A stretch of DNA of 64,000 bases. Source: Albibacterium profundi. Its GTDB lineage: Bacteria; Bacteroidota; Bacteroidia; Sphingobacteriales; Sphingobacteriaceae. Position 1 is the stretch's first letter. Every line of letters begins with the position of its first letter. Both the position numbers and the translations under genes were made by a program. The stretch spans positions 124,001 through 188,000 of the forward strand of contig NZ_JBBVGT010000002.1 of NCBI RefSeq assembly GCF_042159835.1, in the 5' to 3' direction. The notes beneath the pieces are model-generated. The model worked only from the letters and a program-made list of their open reading frames with translations. It was not told the origin of the DNA and did no database searches. Positions 36,273 through 44,582 of the stretch are shown here, in pieces.

Positions 36273-38168
36273 TTACCAACCGGGGTTTTGAATCAAATTC
36301 GTATTAACAATTAAATCACGTTCTCTTATCGGCCAGAAATAGTCTCTAAAGTTGAATTTTTGATCGAATAAAACCTTCGTACGGTAATAGCCCTCGGGGG
36401 TTTCCTGTGTATCATCCCAGCCTGTAACCGCTCTATTCAGTTCCACTGGTGCAGTTTTCCACCGTTTTAGATCCCAATATCGTTCACCCTCAAAAGCAAG
36501 CTCTATTGCCCGCTCACGGTGAATGATTTCTCTGAACCCATCCTGGCTCGCATATTTCCCAGGCGTGTTTGAGTAGTTATCCCAAGAGTCCTGCACCGTC
36601 GGCAAATCTGCTTTAGCACGTATCGCATTGATATATTCAAACGCTTCTTCGCCAGGACCTCCTTGTGCTTCATTTAACGCTTCTGCATATAAAAGATAAA
36701 GATCTCCAAGCCTTAACATAACCCAAGGATACCATGTACCCGGATAAGTACCGAGTTGCGCAACATTCGTATAATTCACAAGCTTTTTAACGTAATAACC
36801 TCCGGGAGAGTGAGAATGTGGTGCTGGAATTCCGGCATACTCTCCAAGCTTCGCCTGTAACCAATACAAGTCGTCGCTATCAAACTTCCCGTTGCCGTAC
36901 CATATACCGCCGTCGAAACCTAAACCACCATAGAAGCGCGATTCTCGGTCGAAATTGAAAGACACCGAGGTGTAACCTTCTTTTATTTCGTATATATCTT
37001 CTTCACGCCCTTCTTTTAGTTCGAAACGACCGTTGTAATCCCAGGTTTTGTCCTGATCAATCGGCAATCCGTTCTCGGTGTAAAATAGAGAAGCAAAATT
37101 TAAAGTTGCCCCGTAAAACCCATAGGTTGCCTTCCAGCCAATCTGTGCATCTTCAAGACCCACCGGATGCATATTTTCTTGCAAAGCCTTTGTTGTGCTA
37201 TTCGTATTCGCCCAGATAATTTCCGGATTCCATTCCTCCGTCACAGAGCCGCGATAGTTCATCTGAGTTTTTAATTCCTCAGATATATCGGTAATCTGAT
37301 AACCCGGAACGAAGTTGTATAACTCATAACCTAAAAGGTGCGCCGTATCAATAGCTGCTTTACATGCCGCTGCCGCAATTTCCCACTTTTTAGGATCATA
37401 GGTCTGATTGAATAATTGTTCTCCATCTTTATCGATAAAACCGGCGTAGTCGGTATTCCCATTAAATAATGGACTAGCCGCATAGGTCAAAATTTTAGCC
37501 TTCAGGCCGAGCTCGATTGGCATTGTGATTCTTCCCAATTGCTCATTTCTATCCTCGACTTGTGGCCACAGATCACCGTGTGCTTCGTCAAGCAGTTCGA
37601 CGATGTAGTTAAAGACGCTATCTACAGGATCGCGTGAAACGCGAACTTCTTCTGCCGATGCATCAACAGGGATATTTTCTCTCATAATCGGGATTGGCCC
37701 GTACATGCGCAGTAAATAGAAATGATAATAGGCTTTCAACACTTTAACTTCGGCGGCCCATTGCCTTTTTTCATACTCATCCATATCCGGTACTAAGTCG
37801 ATATGCTCTAGAAATATATTACACTGACTAATAGCAGTCCACAGCTCGGTCGCGGCGCTGTTGCCGTTCCAATAATCATTGTACGGGCTGTTCGTATTCT
37901 GCTGACCGGCCGCAATCATAAAATTGCTGTGCGTATAGATCGGGTTCAACCACATTTCACCGGCGCCAAATCTTGCCGGATCGCTTGCAGGACTACCCAA
38001 TCTCGGTAGAAATGAATAACAGGTAAACAAATACTTTTCTGCAGTGGAGCGCATTCTAAATGCATACTCCAACGTCGCAACATCATCAGGAACAACGTCT
38101 AAATACTTCTTGCAAGATGCCGTACCTAATAGTACGATTACGAGGAAACTAACAATATAAAATCTCAT
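36273..38168 (-). CDS. SusD/RagB family glycan-binding lipoprotein
   Basis: A 631-residue SusD homologue, lipobox TASC followed by KKYLDVVPDD. Helical TPR-like scaffold with the typical C-terminal block FREIIHRERAIELAFEGERY and WDLKRWKTAP, and RLGDLYLLYAEALNEAQG before it. It forms the lid of the SusC channel and binds the target glycan at the cell surface. Eleven bases separate it from the susC stop. The insert-rich middle (residues about 300-450) is likely the glycan-contacting region. Confidence 0.97.
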   Translation of the reverse strand: MRFYIVSFLVIVLLGTASCKKYLDVVPDDVATLEYAFRMRSTAEKYLFTCYSFLPRLGSPASDPARFGAGEMWLNPIYTHSNFMIAAGQQNTNSPYNDYWNGNSAATELWTAISQCNIFLEHIDLVPDMDEYEKRQWAAEVKVLKAYYHFYLLRMYGPIPIMRENIPVDASAEEVRVSRDPVDSVFNYIVELLDEAHGDLWPQVEDRNEQLGRITMPIELGLKAKILTYAASPLFNGNTDYAGFIDKDGEQLFNQTYDPKKWEIAAAACKAAIDTAHLLGYELYNFVPGYQITDISEELKTQMNYRGSVTEEWNPEIIWANTNSTTKALQENMHPVGLEDAQIGWKATYGFYGATLNFASLFYTENGLPIDQDKTWDYNGRFELKEGREEDIYEIKEGYTSVSFNFDRESRFYGGLGFDGGIWYGNGKFDSDDLYWLQAKLGEYAGIPAPHSHSPGGYYVKKLVNYTNVAQLGTYPGTWYPWVMLRLGDLYLLYAEALNEAQGGPGEEAFEYINAIRAKADLPTVQDSWDNYSNTPGKYASQDGFREIIHRERAIELAFEGERYWDLKRWKTAPVELNRAVTGWDDTQETPEGYYRTKVLFDQKFNFRDYFWPIRERDLIVNTNLIQNPGW

Positions 38169-38179
38169 TTTATCTTAGA

Positions 38180-41100
38180 TTAAAAGGATAAATCAACTCC
38201 GACATTAAACACACGTTGTACCGGATACCCCAAGCCATTGCCGCCCATTTCGATATCCCATAACTTAAAATGTGAAAAGGTGAACAGGTTTGAGGCGTTG
38301 ACATAAAATCTTAATTTATTTAGGTGCAACTTTTCAACAGCTCGCTGAGAAAGCGAATAGCCAATTTCTGCTTGCTTTATCCGTAAAAACTCGCCATTCC
38401 GTAACCACCACGTACTTCGCTGTACGTTATTGGCGTGATTTTCTGTGCTCAACCTTGGCCAAAGCGCATAGACATCCGGATTCTCGACAGAGTAATGGTC
38501 GTCAGCGAAGGCCTTCATGATCTGTTTACCATTAACAAATGGTTGAACAGCGCTGGGATCAATCCAAAATGATGAGTATCCCGATCCTTGGAAGAACGCA
38601 GACACATCAAAGGATTTCCAACCGAATGAGAAACCGAATCCGTAGATTATTTCAGGTCGTGTTGGATAACCAATTGGTACTTCGTCTAAATCTGTGATTT
38701 TCCCATCTCCATTGACGTCTTTATATTTTATATCGCCTCCGATATTCGGTGTACCAAAATCCTGAGGTGGTGAATTGCTAACATCTTCGTCATCTACGAA
38801 TAGCCGTTCGGCAATAAATCCCCAAGGTTGAGCAATTGAATAGCCGATTTTCGACTTCCACCATTCCTTTTCATAAATCGGCTCCTCATAGACTTTAAAC
38901 TCACTATGAGCATACGTAAAGTTGCCGTGAACCTGTAGCCACATTTGACTACCCATCTGGCGATCCCAGTCAAACTGAACATCTACCCCTCCGCCTTCTG
39001 TTTCTCCGACATTCGCAACTACATCGGCAGTAAGCCCCATCGTCGACGGAATATCGGCCCGTTCCATTAAGATATTATTTCGTGTATCTTTATAAATATC
39101 AGCCTGAATATTGATTTCGTTAAACAAACCAAGCTCAAGCCCTAAATTTAGCTTCTTCACCGTTTCCCAGGTGATCTGGTTATTAGCATAGCGCGTTACG
39201 TTGATACCATTTCTGGAATGGTTCACCCGTTCACCAAACGTGGAGCCGCGATTACCGGAATTCATATTTACTTCTGAGAGATAGAAGAAACGATCTCTGG
39301 ACGACCCAATCTCATCGTTTCCAACATAACCATAGGTACCCCTGATTCGAAACTCATTAACAACCGATTCGAGTGGCTTCCAAAAATCTTCGTTGGACAC
39401 TGTCCACGCCACCCCCACCGAGGGGAAGAAACCAAAGCGATTCGCTGCATCAAAACGTTCTGACCCATTGTAACCGAAGTTAAAATCGAAATAATATTTC
39501 TGATCATAGGCGTAAGTTGATCTGCCGGATATACCAAAGTTCCTGTGTGGCAACGATAGCTGCAAGCTAGAAGCCCGAGCGTTTAATGCCGATTGCAAGA
39601 TGGACACAACCATACCGCTAACGTGATGCTTCTCGCCAAAGGTCCGGTCATAGTTTAAAGATGATTGGAAATAAAACCGGGTATTCTGCTGGCGATTATC
39701 ATCGTCCACTTGAAAGCTCAGAAATTCTGTCCCTGTTGTTTCATTAATCGGATAGATGCTGTACTCGCCCGTTCTATTGTCGTGAGAAATAATCTCATAA
39801 TAAAATGGATTATAGGAACGTAGCATATCAAAGCGCGATACCCGATTGGTATTAAACATCGACCTGAATGTCAACCCTTCGGTTAAGAAGGAGAAATCTT
39901 GGTTCAGTTCCATTTGTGCGAACATCAAGGAACGTGTATAATCTTTGTAACCTCTGACCATATCCGCATAAGGATTCCGCGAAGGGCGATCAGGGTCGGA
40001 TGTTCCGCCAAACATAATATGATGAACATGGGCATGTTCTGCATCCTTCGGATAATAAGGCACAAAGTCTACAGGATTCGAGCGGATCACGCGATTATAA
40101 AGTGCTTGCCCGCCGTCAATTGGGCCGTTATAATCATCGAAATTACCATTTAAACGAACAACCAGTTCGGTCGACTTCGTCAAATTCACGTTTACGTTCG
40201 CTCTCAGGGTATAACTTTTCAAATCAATGTTATTATTGAAATTGTTGATCCCATTAACTCGCAAAACGCCATTGTCTTGAGCCAACGAACCTGAAACATA
40301 GTAGCGTGCAACTTTACCACCGCCGCTTACGTTCAGGTTATATCTATGATTTAAGGTATAATCTTTAAATAACATCTCCCGCCAGTCGACCGCCGGATAG
40401 AGGATAGGAAATTTCCCTTCGCGGGTAGCGTCAATTTTCTCGTTTCGATAATAAGGTTGAGCAAACGAATTCCTCGATAATAAAGCTTCATTATATAGCT
40501 CCATAAAGGTAACCGGATCAGCTAGTTCCACACTCGTCGTAGGAGAAGACACCGAGCCTTCGGCCCGAAATGCAATCCGTGGTCTACCCTCCTTACCTTC
40601 TTTCGTTTTAATCAAAATAACACCATTCGCCGCACGACTGCCATAAACTGCGGTTGCTGTCGCATCCTTTAGAACCGAAAAACTCTCAATATCATCAGGA
40701 CGTAGCCTAGCTAGCTCAGTTACACCAAACTCTACTCCGTCAATCAAAATTAAGGGATCTTTTTTACCAGTCCCGAAAGTAGACACTCCTCTGATAAAGA
40801 AATCGGCGTTATCTTGGCCCGGCTCCCCGCTACGTTGAAAACCAATGATTCCGGCAACCCGACCGGCTAATGCAGTTGTTAAGTTACTAGAAGGTACGCG
40901 CAATTCAGATGGCTTCACCGTCGTAATGGCGCCTACGACATCCGATTTTTTCTGGGTTCCAAAACCGATAACCACGGTTTCGTCTAACGTGGATGTCGCA
41001 AATGACAATTGAACATCGATAACGGTTTTGTTCTCGATCGCAATTTCCTGAGCGTCAAAGCCCACCATACTAAAAACCAAAACAGCTCCCTCAGGTACCT

Positions 41101-41374
41101 GTAATATATATTGTCCGTTTAAATCGGTCGTAGTCCCAATGCTATTATTGTTTTTTACATGCACAGTTACCCCCGGCAACGCCATCCCGGCACTGTCGGT
41201 CACTTTACCGTATACTTCACGGTCTGCGAAAAGCGCCGACTTCGCCGTGTGTGACGATAAGCCAACAGACCGGCTGTCGGGAGTAAATCCACTAGCTCGT
41301 CCTTCTGGAGCGTACAGAATCAATAGCGAACTGAAAATTATCAGAAACTTACACTTTGAATAAATATTGACCAT
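38180..41374 (-). CDS. SusC/RagA family TonB-dependent outer-membrane transporter
   Basis: A 1064-residue transporter from the ATG at 41372-41374. Signal peptide ends near EGRASG. Then a carboxypeptidase-like regulatory domain (YGKVTDSAGMALPGVTVHVK), TonB/plug domain with ETVVIGFGTQKKSDVVGAIT and SVLKDATATAVYGSRAANGV, and a 22-strand barrel ending in VGVDLSF. It imports oligosaccharides across the outer membrane with SusD. A -7 box lies at 41440-41447 with a repeated CGTACCCG site beside the predicted transcription start. It heads the operon down to 27.2 kb. Confidence 0.97.
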   Translation of the reverse strand: MVNIYSKCKFLIIFSSLLILYAPEGRASGFTPDSRSVGLSSHTAKSALFADREVYGKVTDSAGMALPGVTVHVKNNNSIGTTTDLNGQYILQVPEGAVLVFSMVGFDAQEIAIENKTVIDVQLSFATSTLDETVVIGFGTQKKSDVVGAITTVKPSELRVPSSNLTTALAGRVAGIIGFQRSGEPGQDNADFFIRGVSTFGTGKKDPLILIDGVEFGVTELARLRPDDIESFSVLKDATATAVYGSRAANGVILIKTKEGKEGRPRIAFRAEGSVSSPTTSVELADPVTFMELYNEALLSRNSFAQPYYRNEKIDATREGKFPILYPAVDWREMLFKDYTLNHRYNLNVSGGGKVARYYVSGSLAQDNGVLRVNGINNFNNNIDLKSYTLRANVNVNLTKSTELVVRLNGNFDDYNGPIDGGQALYNRVIRSNPVDFVPYYPKDAEHAHVHHIMFGGTSDPDRPSRNPYADMVRGYKDYTRSLMFAQMELNQDFSFLTEGLTFRSMFNTNRVSRFDMLRSYNPFYYEIISHDNRTGEYSIYPINETTGTEFLSFQVDDDNRQQNTRFYFQSSLNYDRTFGEKHHVSGMVVSILQSALNARASSLQLSLPHRNFGISGRSTYAYDQKYYFDFNFGYNGSERFDAANRFGFFPSVGVAWTVSNEDFWKPLESVVNEFRIRGTYGYVGNDEIGSSRDRFFYLSEVNMNSGNRGSTFGERVNHSRNGINVTRYANNQITWETVKKLNLGLELGLFNEINIQADIYKDTRNNILMERADIPSTMGLTADVVANVGETEGGGVDVQFDWDRQMGSQMWLQVHGNFTYAHSEFKVYEEPIYEKEWWKSKIGYSIAQPWGFIAERLFVDDEDVSNSPPQDFGTPNIGGDIKYKDVNGDGKITDLDEVPIGYPTRPEIIYGFGFSFGWKSFDVSAFFQGSGYSSFWIDPSAVQPFVNGKQIMKAFADDHYSVENPDVYALWPRLSTENHANNVQRSTWWLRNGEFLRIKQAEIGYSLSQRAVEKLHLNKLRFYVNASNLFTFSHFKLWDIEMGGNGLGYPVQRVFNVGVDLSF

Positions 41375-41417
41375 AGTATCATAATTTAAATATGGAAGAC
41401 AGAACAATTTTAAAAAT

Positions 41418-41430
41418 GGTTACGTACCCG
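41418..41430. promoter_or_regulatory. Candidate operator 1 of the polysaccharide locus
   Basis: GGTTACGTACCCG: dyad around TACGTA (10 of 12 symmetrical), which is the even, CG-centred form common for LacI-family operators. It lies 10-20 bases downstream of the -7 box, about at the transcription start, so a repressor there would block the promoter. Confidence 0.5.
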
Positions 41431-41439
41431 TTAATGGGA

Positions 41440-41447
41440 CAAATATA
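41440..41447 (-). promoter_or_regulatory. Candidate -7 box of susC
   Basis: Minus strand TATATTTG, exact TAnnTTTG, about 65 bases before the ATG. Confidence 0.5.
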
Positions 41448-41527
41448 GTTTTCCGTTTAAATGAATTAGAGCATAATTCAAAACATAACGATTACTTCAT
41501 CTAAAATTAACCTATCCTATTTGAATT

Positions 41528-41540
41528 GTTTACGTACCCG
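41528..41540. promoter_or_regulatory. Candidate operator 2 of the polysaccharide locus
   Basis: GTTTACGTACCCG, exactly 110 bases from operator 1 and in the same orientation. Confidence 0.45.
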
Positions 41541-41696
41541 AACCTTAATAATTATTATGAATGAAGAACATTATATTTTTAATATTGATCGTTAAAATAT
41601 AAAAAACCGATTATTCTACTTAGTTATTTTTTCTTATTAGTTTTCCTTGGTTTCGGAGTCTTCTGTCGACAAATTTTAGCGGGTATTCTCTTTTCG

Positions 41697-41708
41697 TTCG
41701 CGTACCCG
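41697..41708. promoter_or_regulatory. Candidate operator 3 of the polysaccharide locus
   Basis: TTCGCGTACCCG: the last eight bases CGTACCCG match the other two, 168 bases from operator 2. Confidence 0.4.
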
Positions 41709-41778
41709 TATAATTGATTCTTGTCACTAAGATAGGATTATTTTCAGAAAATCAAGAAATAAATCATTTTTTCTCCTC

Positions 41779-43194
41779 TCACTCCACATGCACCACCAGC
41801 ACCCAATCTTGCTGTGTATCAGTGGGTGGAGTAAAACTTTGAATGCCGCTGCTCGCTTCGTTTTTACTCCGATAGTACTCTCCGGTCGAAGGATTGAACC
41901 AATGTACAAGCTTTTTACCAGCTGCCAAACGGTCAAGATTAACCTGAATCAACTTAGGTTGTGGAAGATGAATTAGAGCATAGGTATCTTCCTCGTTCCG
42001 TGTCGCCAGTATCAAATCGCGATAATCACTACCTCTCTTAGACGCTATGAGCAGACTGTCCTCCATCCGATGCATATCAGCCTGAGAAAGAATTAAATCT
42101 TTTAAGTGGTGAATTTGGTTCGCAACTTCCGAGTCAAGCGCTTCTTTCCAATGAACTAGGGTATCACCGGTGAATACAGGTGCGTTCAGAGCAGTATCCA
42201 GAAACTGCCACACAGAGTGATGTCCATATGTGGTACCAACGCCGCCAGCAAATACGCCACGGTACATTCGAATTCGCACATCCGCCGAACTGAAATAACC
42301 CCTTCCCTCCTTTGTCCACTTGCCATCCCAGGGATTTACAGGATGATTTTCATAGCATGGCTCCATGTCCATGACCGGTTTGTCGGGGTAATTTTGCAAG
42401 TCGCTTCTGATGTAATCCCAAACCGGATAAGAACGACTGCCATGGCCACTTTGAATGGCATACATGGACAACCAATCTTCATCGTCAAACCATGCGGAAC
42501 TACTTTCGCCGCTTCCACCCGTATGGTAGGTAATGAACGTCTTGTCTCCACAGATATCCGTAATCGCTTTCGCCATAGCCCGCCAAACGGGTCGATCGTC
42601 ATGACGTTGACCATTCCGTTCATAAAAACCCGGACGGTCACCGCCCAGAATCCAGATAATATTCCATTGATCTTGATAGCGTTCTGCTAGCTTTTTCATA
42701 TAGGTATATGCGCTGTTCTCGTCAAAAACACGAGGTCCACTCCCCCATTCATAAGCGACCTTGTCACCCCAAGTGGGCAACATGCCTATATACAAGCCAC
42801 GTTTGGCCGCCGCTTTAACAACAAAATCGACATGATCCCAATAGTCGTATTCCTCAGCATCTGCGGGATTATTCCCCTTAGTCACTGCCCACTCCAGTGT
42901 ATTCAGATTAGAGAAGGGGACATCACCGTAGCGGTTATCCTGCTTTAAACCGTCTAATTCCGCTAATACAACCGCTTGAATCACATTAAAACCTTGTGAT
43001 TTTCGTTTATCTAAGTAGTAAATAATGTCTTCTCGAGTCATTCTATGAAACAGCTCCCACGCTGTATCCCCCATCCAAAAAAATGGCTGACCGGTACGGG
43101 TATCTTTTAGGTATTTATTTGACTCATCAACTATCATCTGCGCTGTAACCAAGGTCGTCACACAAATAAACACCAACGTTAAATAGTATTTCAT
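41779..43194 (-). CDS. DUF4038 glycoside hydrolase (GH140-like)
   Basis: A 471-residue exported enzyme (signal 1-18, TAQ). N-terminal (beta/alpha)8 DUF4038 domain: GQPFFWMGDTAWELFHRM, IIWILGGDRPG, and DMEPCYENHPVNPWDGKW, with acidic residues (D in GGDRP and E in MEPCYE) as probable catalysts. C-terminal domain of about 90 residues (LIHLPQPKLIQVNLDRLAAG, WFNPSTGEYY) resembles the putative collagen-binding domain that follows DUF4038. GH140 members release apiose in rhamnogalacturonan-II breakdown; here the substrate is unproven. It lies upstream of susC on the same strand, separated by the operator-rich gap. Confidence 0.88.
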   Translation of the reverse strand: MKYYLTLVFICVTTLVTAQMIVDESNKYLKDTRTGQPFFWMGDTAWELFHRMTREDIIYYLDKRKSQGFNVIQAVVLAELDGLKQDNRYGDVPFSNLNTLEWAVTKGNNPADAEEYDYWDHVDFVVKAAAKRGLYIGMLPTWGDKVAYEWGSGPRVFDENSAYTYMKKLAERYQDQWNIIWILGGDRPGFYERNGQRHDDRPVWRAMAKAITDICGDKTFITYHTGGSGESSSAWFDDEDWLSMYAIQSGHGSRSYPVWDYIRSDLQNYPDKPVMDMEPCYENHPVNPWDGKWTKEGRGYFSSADVRIRMYRGVFAGGVGTTYGHHSVWQFLDTALNAPVFTGDTLVHWKEALDSEVANQIHHLKDLILSQADMHRMEDSLLIASKRGSDYRDLILATRNEEDTYALIHLPQPKLIQVNLDRLAAGKKLVHWFNPSTGEYYRSKNEASSGIQSFTPPTDTQQDWVLVVHVE

Positions 43195-43589
43195 CCGATT
43201 TCAATTTTTGATTAAACCCATCTCATCTTGCTAAATAAAACACGAAATCCGCTCCAACACTTTCGTCGCAGTTAAATGCAGCTCCTACCAATTCAATTAA
43301 ATACGCTGTCAACACGAAATTTATTTCGCAAAAGATCCCCCATAGTTTCTAGCATAAGTTACAGATAAATAACGAAAATCCTTTAGTTTTCGACGGACAT
43401 CAGACGTGTCAACCGATTAAAGTCCGTTAAATATCCGTTTAAGGTCCGTTGGACTTACGCTCTAATTTAAAGCATATAATTGGATTGTTGGCGTTTTCTT
43501 TTAACGAAAGTTGGCGGATATATGCGAAATCGGATTTTGGTACGTTGTTAGAGGTGACAATCTGTTTATTTAATAACCCAAAAAAATCT
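43195..43589. promoter_or_regulatory. 395-bp divergent intergenic region
   Basis: Between the minus DUF4038 gene and the plus lipoprotein. Contains the TCCGTT phased repeat (43421-43453). A longer in-frame ORF from 43449 has no proper start and is not kept. No RNA gene seen. Confidence 0.6.
43421..43453. repeat. Three TCCGTT units at 11-bp spacing
   Basis: Units AGTCCGTTAAA, TATCCGTTTAA and GGTCCGTTGGA, with TCCGTT starting at 43423, 43434 and 43445, that is exactly one helical turn apart. A likely site for a regulator binding direct repeats. The ends (AAGTCC, GGACTT) are also inverted. Confidence 0.6.
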
Positions 43590-44030
43590 ATGAAAAAATT
43601 CATATTTTTTGTGCTGATCGCAGCGACCCCTGCAATTTTCTTTTCCTCTTGTAGTAAAGACGAGGACACCAAACCTAGTCTAGTAGGGACTTGGTATATT
43701 TATCAAACAAGTATCGTTATCGATGATGAAACGGTTCATACAGAAGTGATGGAAGGCTGTGAGACTGAAAGTAATTTCTATGTTTCAGAAGATTACGCTG
43801 CGGTATATCGAGACGTTAATTGCAATGGATATACAAGTATGGAAGGAAGATATGACCCTGAATTGAATCAATTAATCCTGAAACAAGATAATAACGATTA
43901 TTTTTTCGACCTTGAACAAAACAATGGCGAATTACTGGTAAGTATAACGTATACAGTAATCAGCGATGGTGTGGAAGTGGAAGAAACGGAAGTATTTCAT
44001 TGTAAAAAAGGTGAACCTATGCTAGAATAA
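43590..44030 (+). CDS. Lipocalin-like lipoprotein
   Basis: A 146-residue protein from the ATG at 43590 (MKKFIFFVLIAATPAIFFSS-C), lipobox FSSC. The mature part (SLVGTWYIYQTSIVIDDETV, VYRDVNCNGYTSMEGRYDPE) has the GTW motif and alternating strands of the small lipocalin-like domain common in Bacteroidota lipoproteins. Cys pairs suggest a disulphide. Function unknown; it might bind a small ligand at the envelope. It is monocistronic and follows an 11-bp phased repeat. Confidence 0.7.
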   Translation: MKKFIFFVLIAATPAIFFSSCSKDEDTKPSLVGTWYIYQTSIVIDDETVHTEVMEGCETESNFYVSEDYAAVYRDVNCNGYTSMEGRYDPELNQLILKQDNNDYFFDLEQNNGELLVSITYTVISDGVEVEETEVFHCKKGEPMLE

Positions 44031-44086
44031 CATCAAAACAAAGAATTTACACTATCCCAGAATACTTGTGGGTGGGTAATTGCAAA

Positions 44087-44120
44087 ATAGCCCATTTTGA
44101 GTACAGATGTACCGGGCTAT
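44087..44120. repeat. Hairpin in the gap before yegP
   Basis: Outer arms ATAGCCC (44087-44093) and GGGCTAT (44114-44120), with inner GTAC...GTAC. It may end the lipoprotein transcript, although no T-run follows. Confidence 0.4.
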
Positions 44121-44225
44121 AATATTCCACAAATAAAAACACAACGATCTTGGAAACGACGACTGATATGATAAAAAGATCACTTATTTGAAAAATTTTA
44201 TTATTTTTAGACCAGTTCGAAATCT

Positions 44226-44233
44226 AAATTTGA
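44226..44233 (+). promoter_or_regulatory. Candidate -7 box of the yegP-DAC operon
   Basis: TAAATTTG, exact TAnnTTTG, 19 bases before the ATG at 44253. Confidence 0.5.
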
Positions 44234-44252
44234 ATAATCAAAACTTATTTTT

Positions 44253-44582
44253 ATGGGAAAATTTGAAATCAAAACCAGAAAAAACGGGGAGTTCCAATTC
44301 AATTTAAAAGCCTCTAATGGTCAGGTAATTCTTAGCAGTGAAGGCTATAGTAGCAAGTCAAGCTGTCTTAATGGTGTTGAATCAGTAAGAAAGAACTCAC
44401 AAGACGAAAACAAATTTGACAAGAAGACCTCAAGCAATGGGAAGTACTACTTCAATTTAAAAGCTACAAATGGTCAAATTATTGGCAGCAGTGAAATGTA
44501 TGAATCTGCTTCCGGATGCGCTAATGGCATTGCGTCTGTTAAAAAAAATGCACCGGATGCCACGGTCGTTGAACTTGAATGA
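44253..44582 (+). CDS. YegP-family protein, two DUF1508 repeats
   Basis: A 109-residue protein made of two DUF1508 units: residues 3-49 (KFEIKTRKNGEFQFNLKASN...) and 54-100 (KFDKKTSSNGKYYFNLKATN...), each with the NLKAxNGQ and NGxxSVxKN blocks. DUF1508 is a small alpha/beta fold of unknown role, sometimes found near nucleic-acid or stress genes. Its TGA overlaps the ATG of the next gene (ATGA), so the two are translationally coupled; this ties it to a probable nucleotide-signalling enzyme. Confidence 0.92.
   Translation: MGKFEIKTRKNGEFQFNLKASNGQVILSSEGYSSKSSCLNGVESVRKNSQDENKFDKKTSSNGKYYFNLKATNGQIIGSSEMYESASGCANGIASVKKNAPDATVVELE

Larger units (their letters stand above)
41375..41778. promoter_or_regulatory. 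404-bp non-coding gap before susC
   Basis: AT-rich. Holds the susC -7 box, three same-orientation copies of CGTACCCG, and no gene. The 3' part carries no clear terminator for the DUF4038 gene. Confidence 0.7.

Noticed and set aside
36224..41374. ECF sigma/anti-sigma or hybrid sensor controlling the susCD locus
   Set aside because: None encoded in or next to the locus in this window; the SusC also lacks a clear signalling extension beyond the carboxypeptidase-like domain.
42217..42690. 157-residue ORF on the plus strand
   Set aside because: Antisense to the DUF4038 hydrolase, whose motifs are convincing.
43449..43589. Longer form of the lipocalin-like lipoprotein
   Set aside because: It would place 47 residues before a clear lipoprotein signal.
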